Below, one piece after another: positions 63,894-64,000 of a DNA stretch of 64,000 nucleotides. The position numbers and the translations under genes were made by a program. Origin of the DNA: Nocardiopsis potens DSM 45234 (GTDB taxonomy: Bacteria > Actinomycetota > Actinomycetes > Streptosporangiales > Streptosporangiaceae); assembly GCF_000341105.1 (NCBI RefSeq), contig NZ_ANBB01000035.1, forward strand, positions 1 through 64,000. Direction: 5' to 3'. Position 1 is the stretch's first letter, and each line of letters begins with the position of its first letter. The notes beneath the pieces were generated by a model, which searched no databases, was not told the origin of the DNA, and worked only from the letters and a program-made list of their open reading frames with translations.

Positions 63894-64000
63894 GTGCACG
63901 ATCCTGACCACGGCGGGAACCCCCCGCCCGCCCCCGGCGGCCCCGGGAGGCTCTCCCGCGCGCTCGCCCGGCTGCGCGGCGCCGCACGGCGCCCGCGCGC
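63894..64000 (+). CDS. Possible start of a further gene, cut by the window edge
   Basis: After GTG 63894, the frame stays open to the window end (HDPDHGGNPPPAPGGPGRLS, then an R/A-rich stretch), eight bases behind the FadE stop. A proline/glycine-rich beginning and close spacing make a co-transcribed gene possible, but the visible 35 codons show no family. Confidence 0.3.
   Translation, partial: MHDPDHGGNPPPAPGGPGRLSRALARLRGAARRPR

Overview
The window is 64 kb of very GC-rich chromosomal DNA with dense coding, GTG/TTG starts and many 4-base ATGA/GTGA gene overlaps. Its core gene set (mtrA-mtrB-lpqB, secA, ftsE-ftsX, prfB, smpB-ssrA, a DasR-type regulator, DUF397 and DUF5753 proteins) is that of a filamentous actinomycete. 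The tmRNA at 51397-51768 encodes the tag ANSKRTEFALAA, which from memory is the tag of Thermobifida, so a member of the Nocardiopsaceae (Nocardiopsis, Streptomonospora or Thermobifida relatives) is the best guess. Nothing points to a plasmid or prophage.

Layout. 1-230: the edge of a tandem-repeat array. 231-5747 (minus): a four-to-five gene membrane/MoxR operon (DUF58, MoxR ATPase, DUF4350, DUF4129, multi-pass membrane protein), divergent from 6172-10382 mtrA-mtrB-lpqB. 10821-16431: comF, ribosome hibernation factor hpf, a small membrane protein and secA. 16512-17939: a non-coding foldback region in which two oppositely oriented arrays of a 70/77-bp repeat lie between 34-bp terminal inverted repeats. 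18032-27055: an N-acetylglucosamine locus holding the whole phosphotransferase chain (EIIC, EIIB, EIIA, HPr, EI), a DasR-like regulator, a NagB-II-like deaminase and a secreted family-3 hexosaminidase. nagA lies apart at 58165-59313. 27151-31526: an acyl-CoA dehydrogenase divergent from a HAD protein, a DUF6912 protein and P5C dehydrogenase.

31858-38677 is the accessory part: a PCMT-like methyltransferase with a zinc-finger partner, an IS5-type transposase remnant, a DUF1330 protein under a twin operator, and a signalling-like cluster (HATPase, DUF5753 regulator, two DUF397 proteins, a SLOG-like protein) facing a large coiled-coil membrane protein. 38799-46244 returns to metabolism and translation: a HAD protein with an altered nucleophile, the giant NAD-glutamate dehydrogenase and RF2. 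With P5C dehydrogenase, the glutamate dehydrogenase forms the proline/glutamate to 2-oxoglutarate route. 46573-51768: ftsE-ftsX, smpB, a penicillin-binding-protein-like lipoprotein that has lost all three catalytic motifs, and ssrA.

51851-63885: an MFS transporter, a LysR regulator, a TetR remnant, a small conserved protein, a long GT4 glycosyltransferase, nagA, an FMN reductase behind a probable sulfur-responsive leader peptide, an EamA-type permease, and a double-domain acyl-CoA dehydrogenase of the FadE34 type preceded by a KstR-type operator.

The most interesting items are the foldback repeat element and its related palindromes, the leader-peptide attenuator at 59547-59660, the catalytically dead PBP, and the HATPase/DUF5753/DUF397/SLOG cluster. 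All calls come from reading the sequence; no database search was run.
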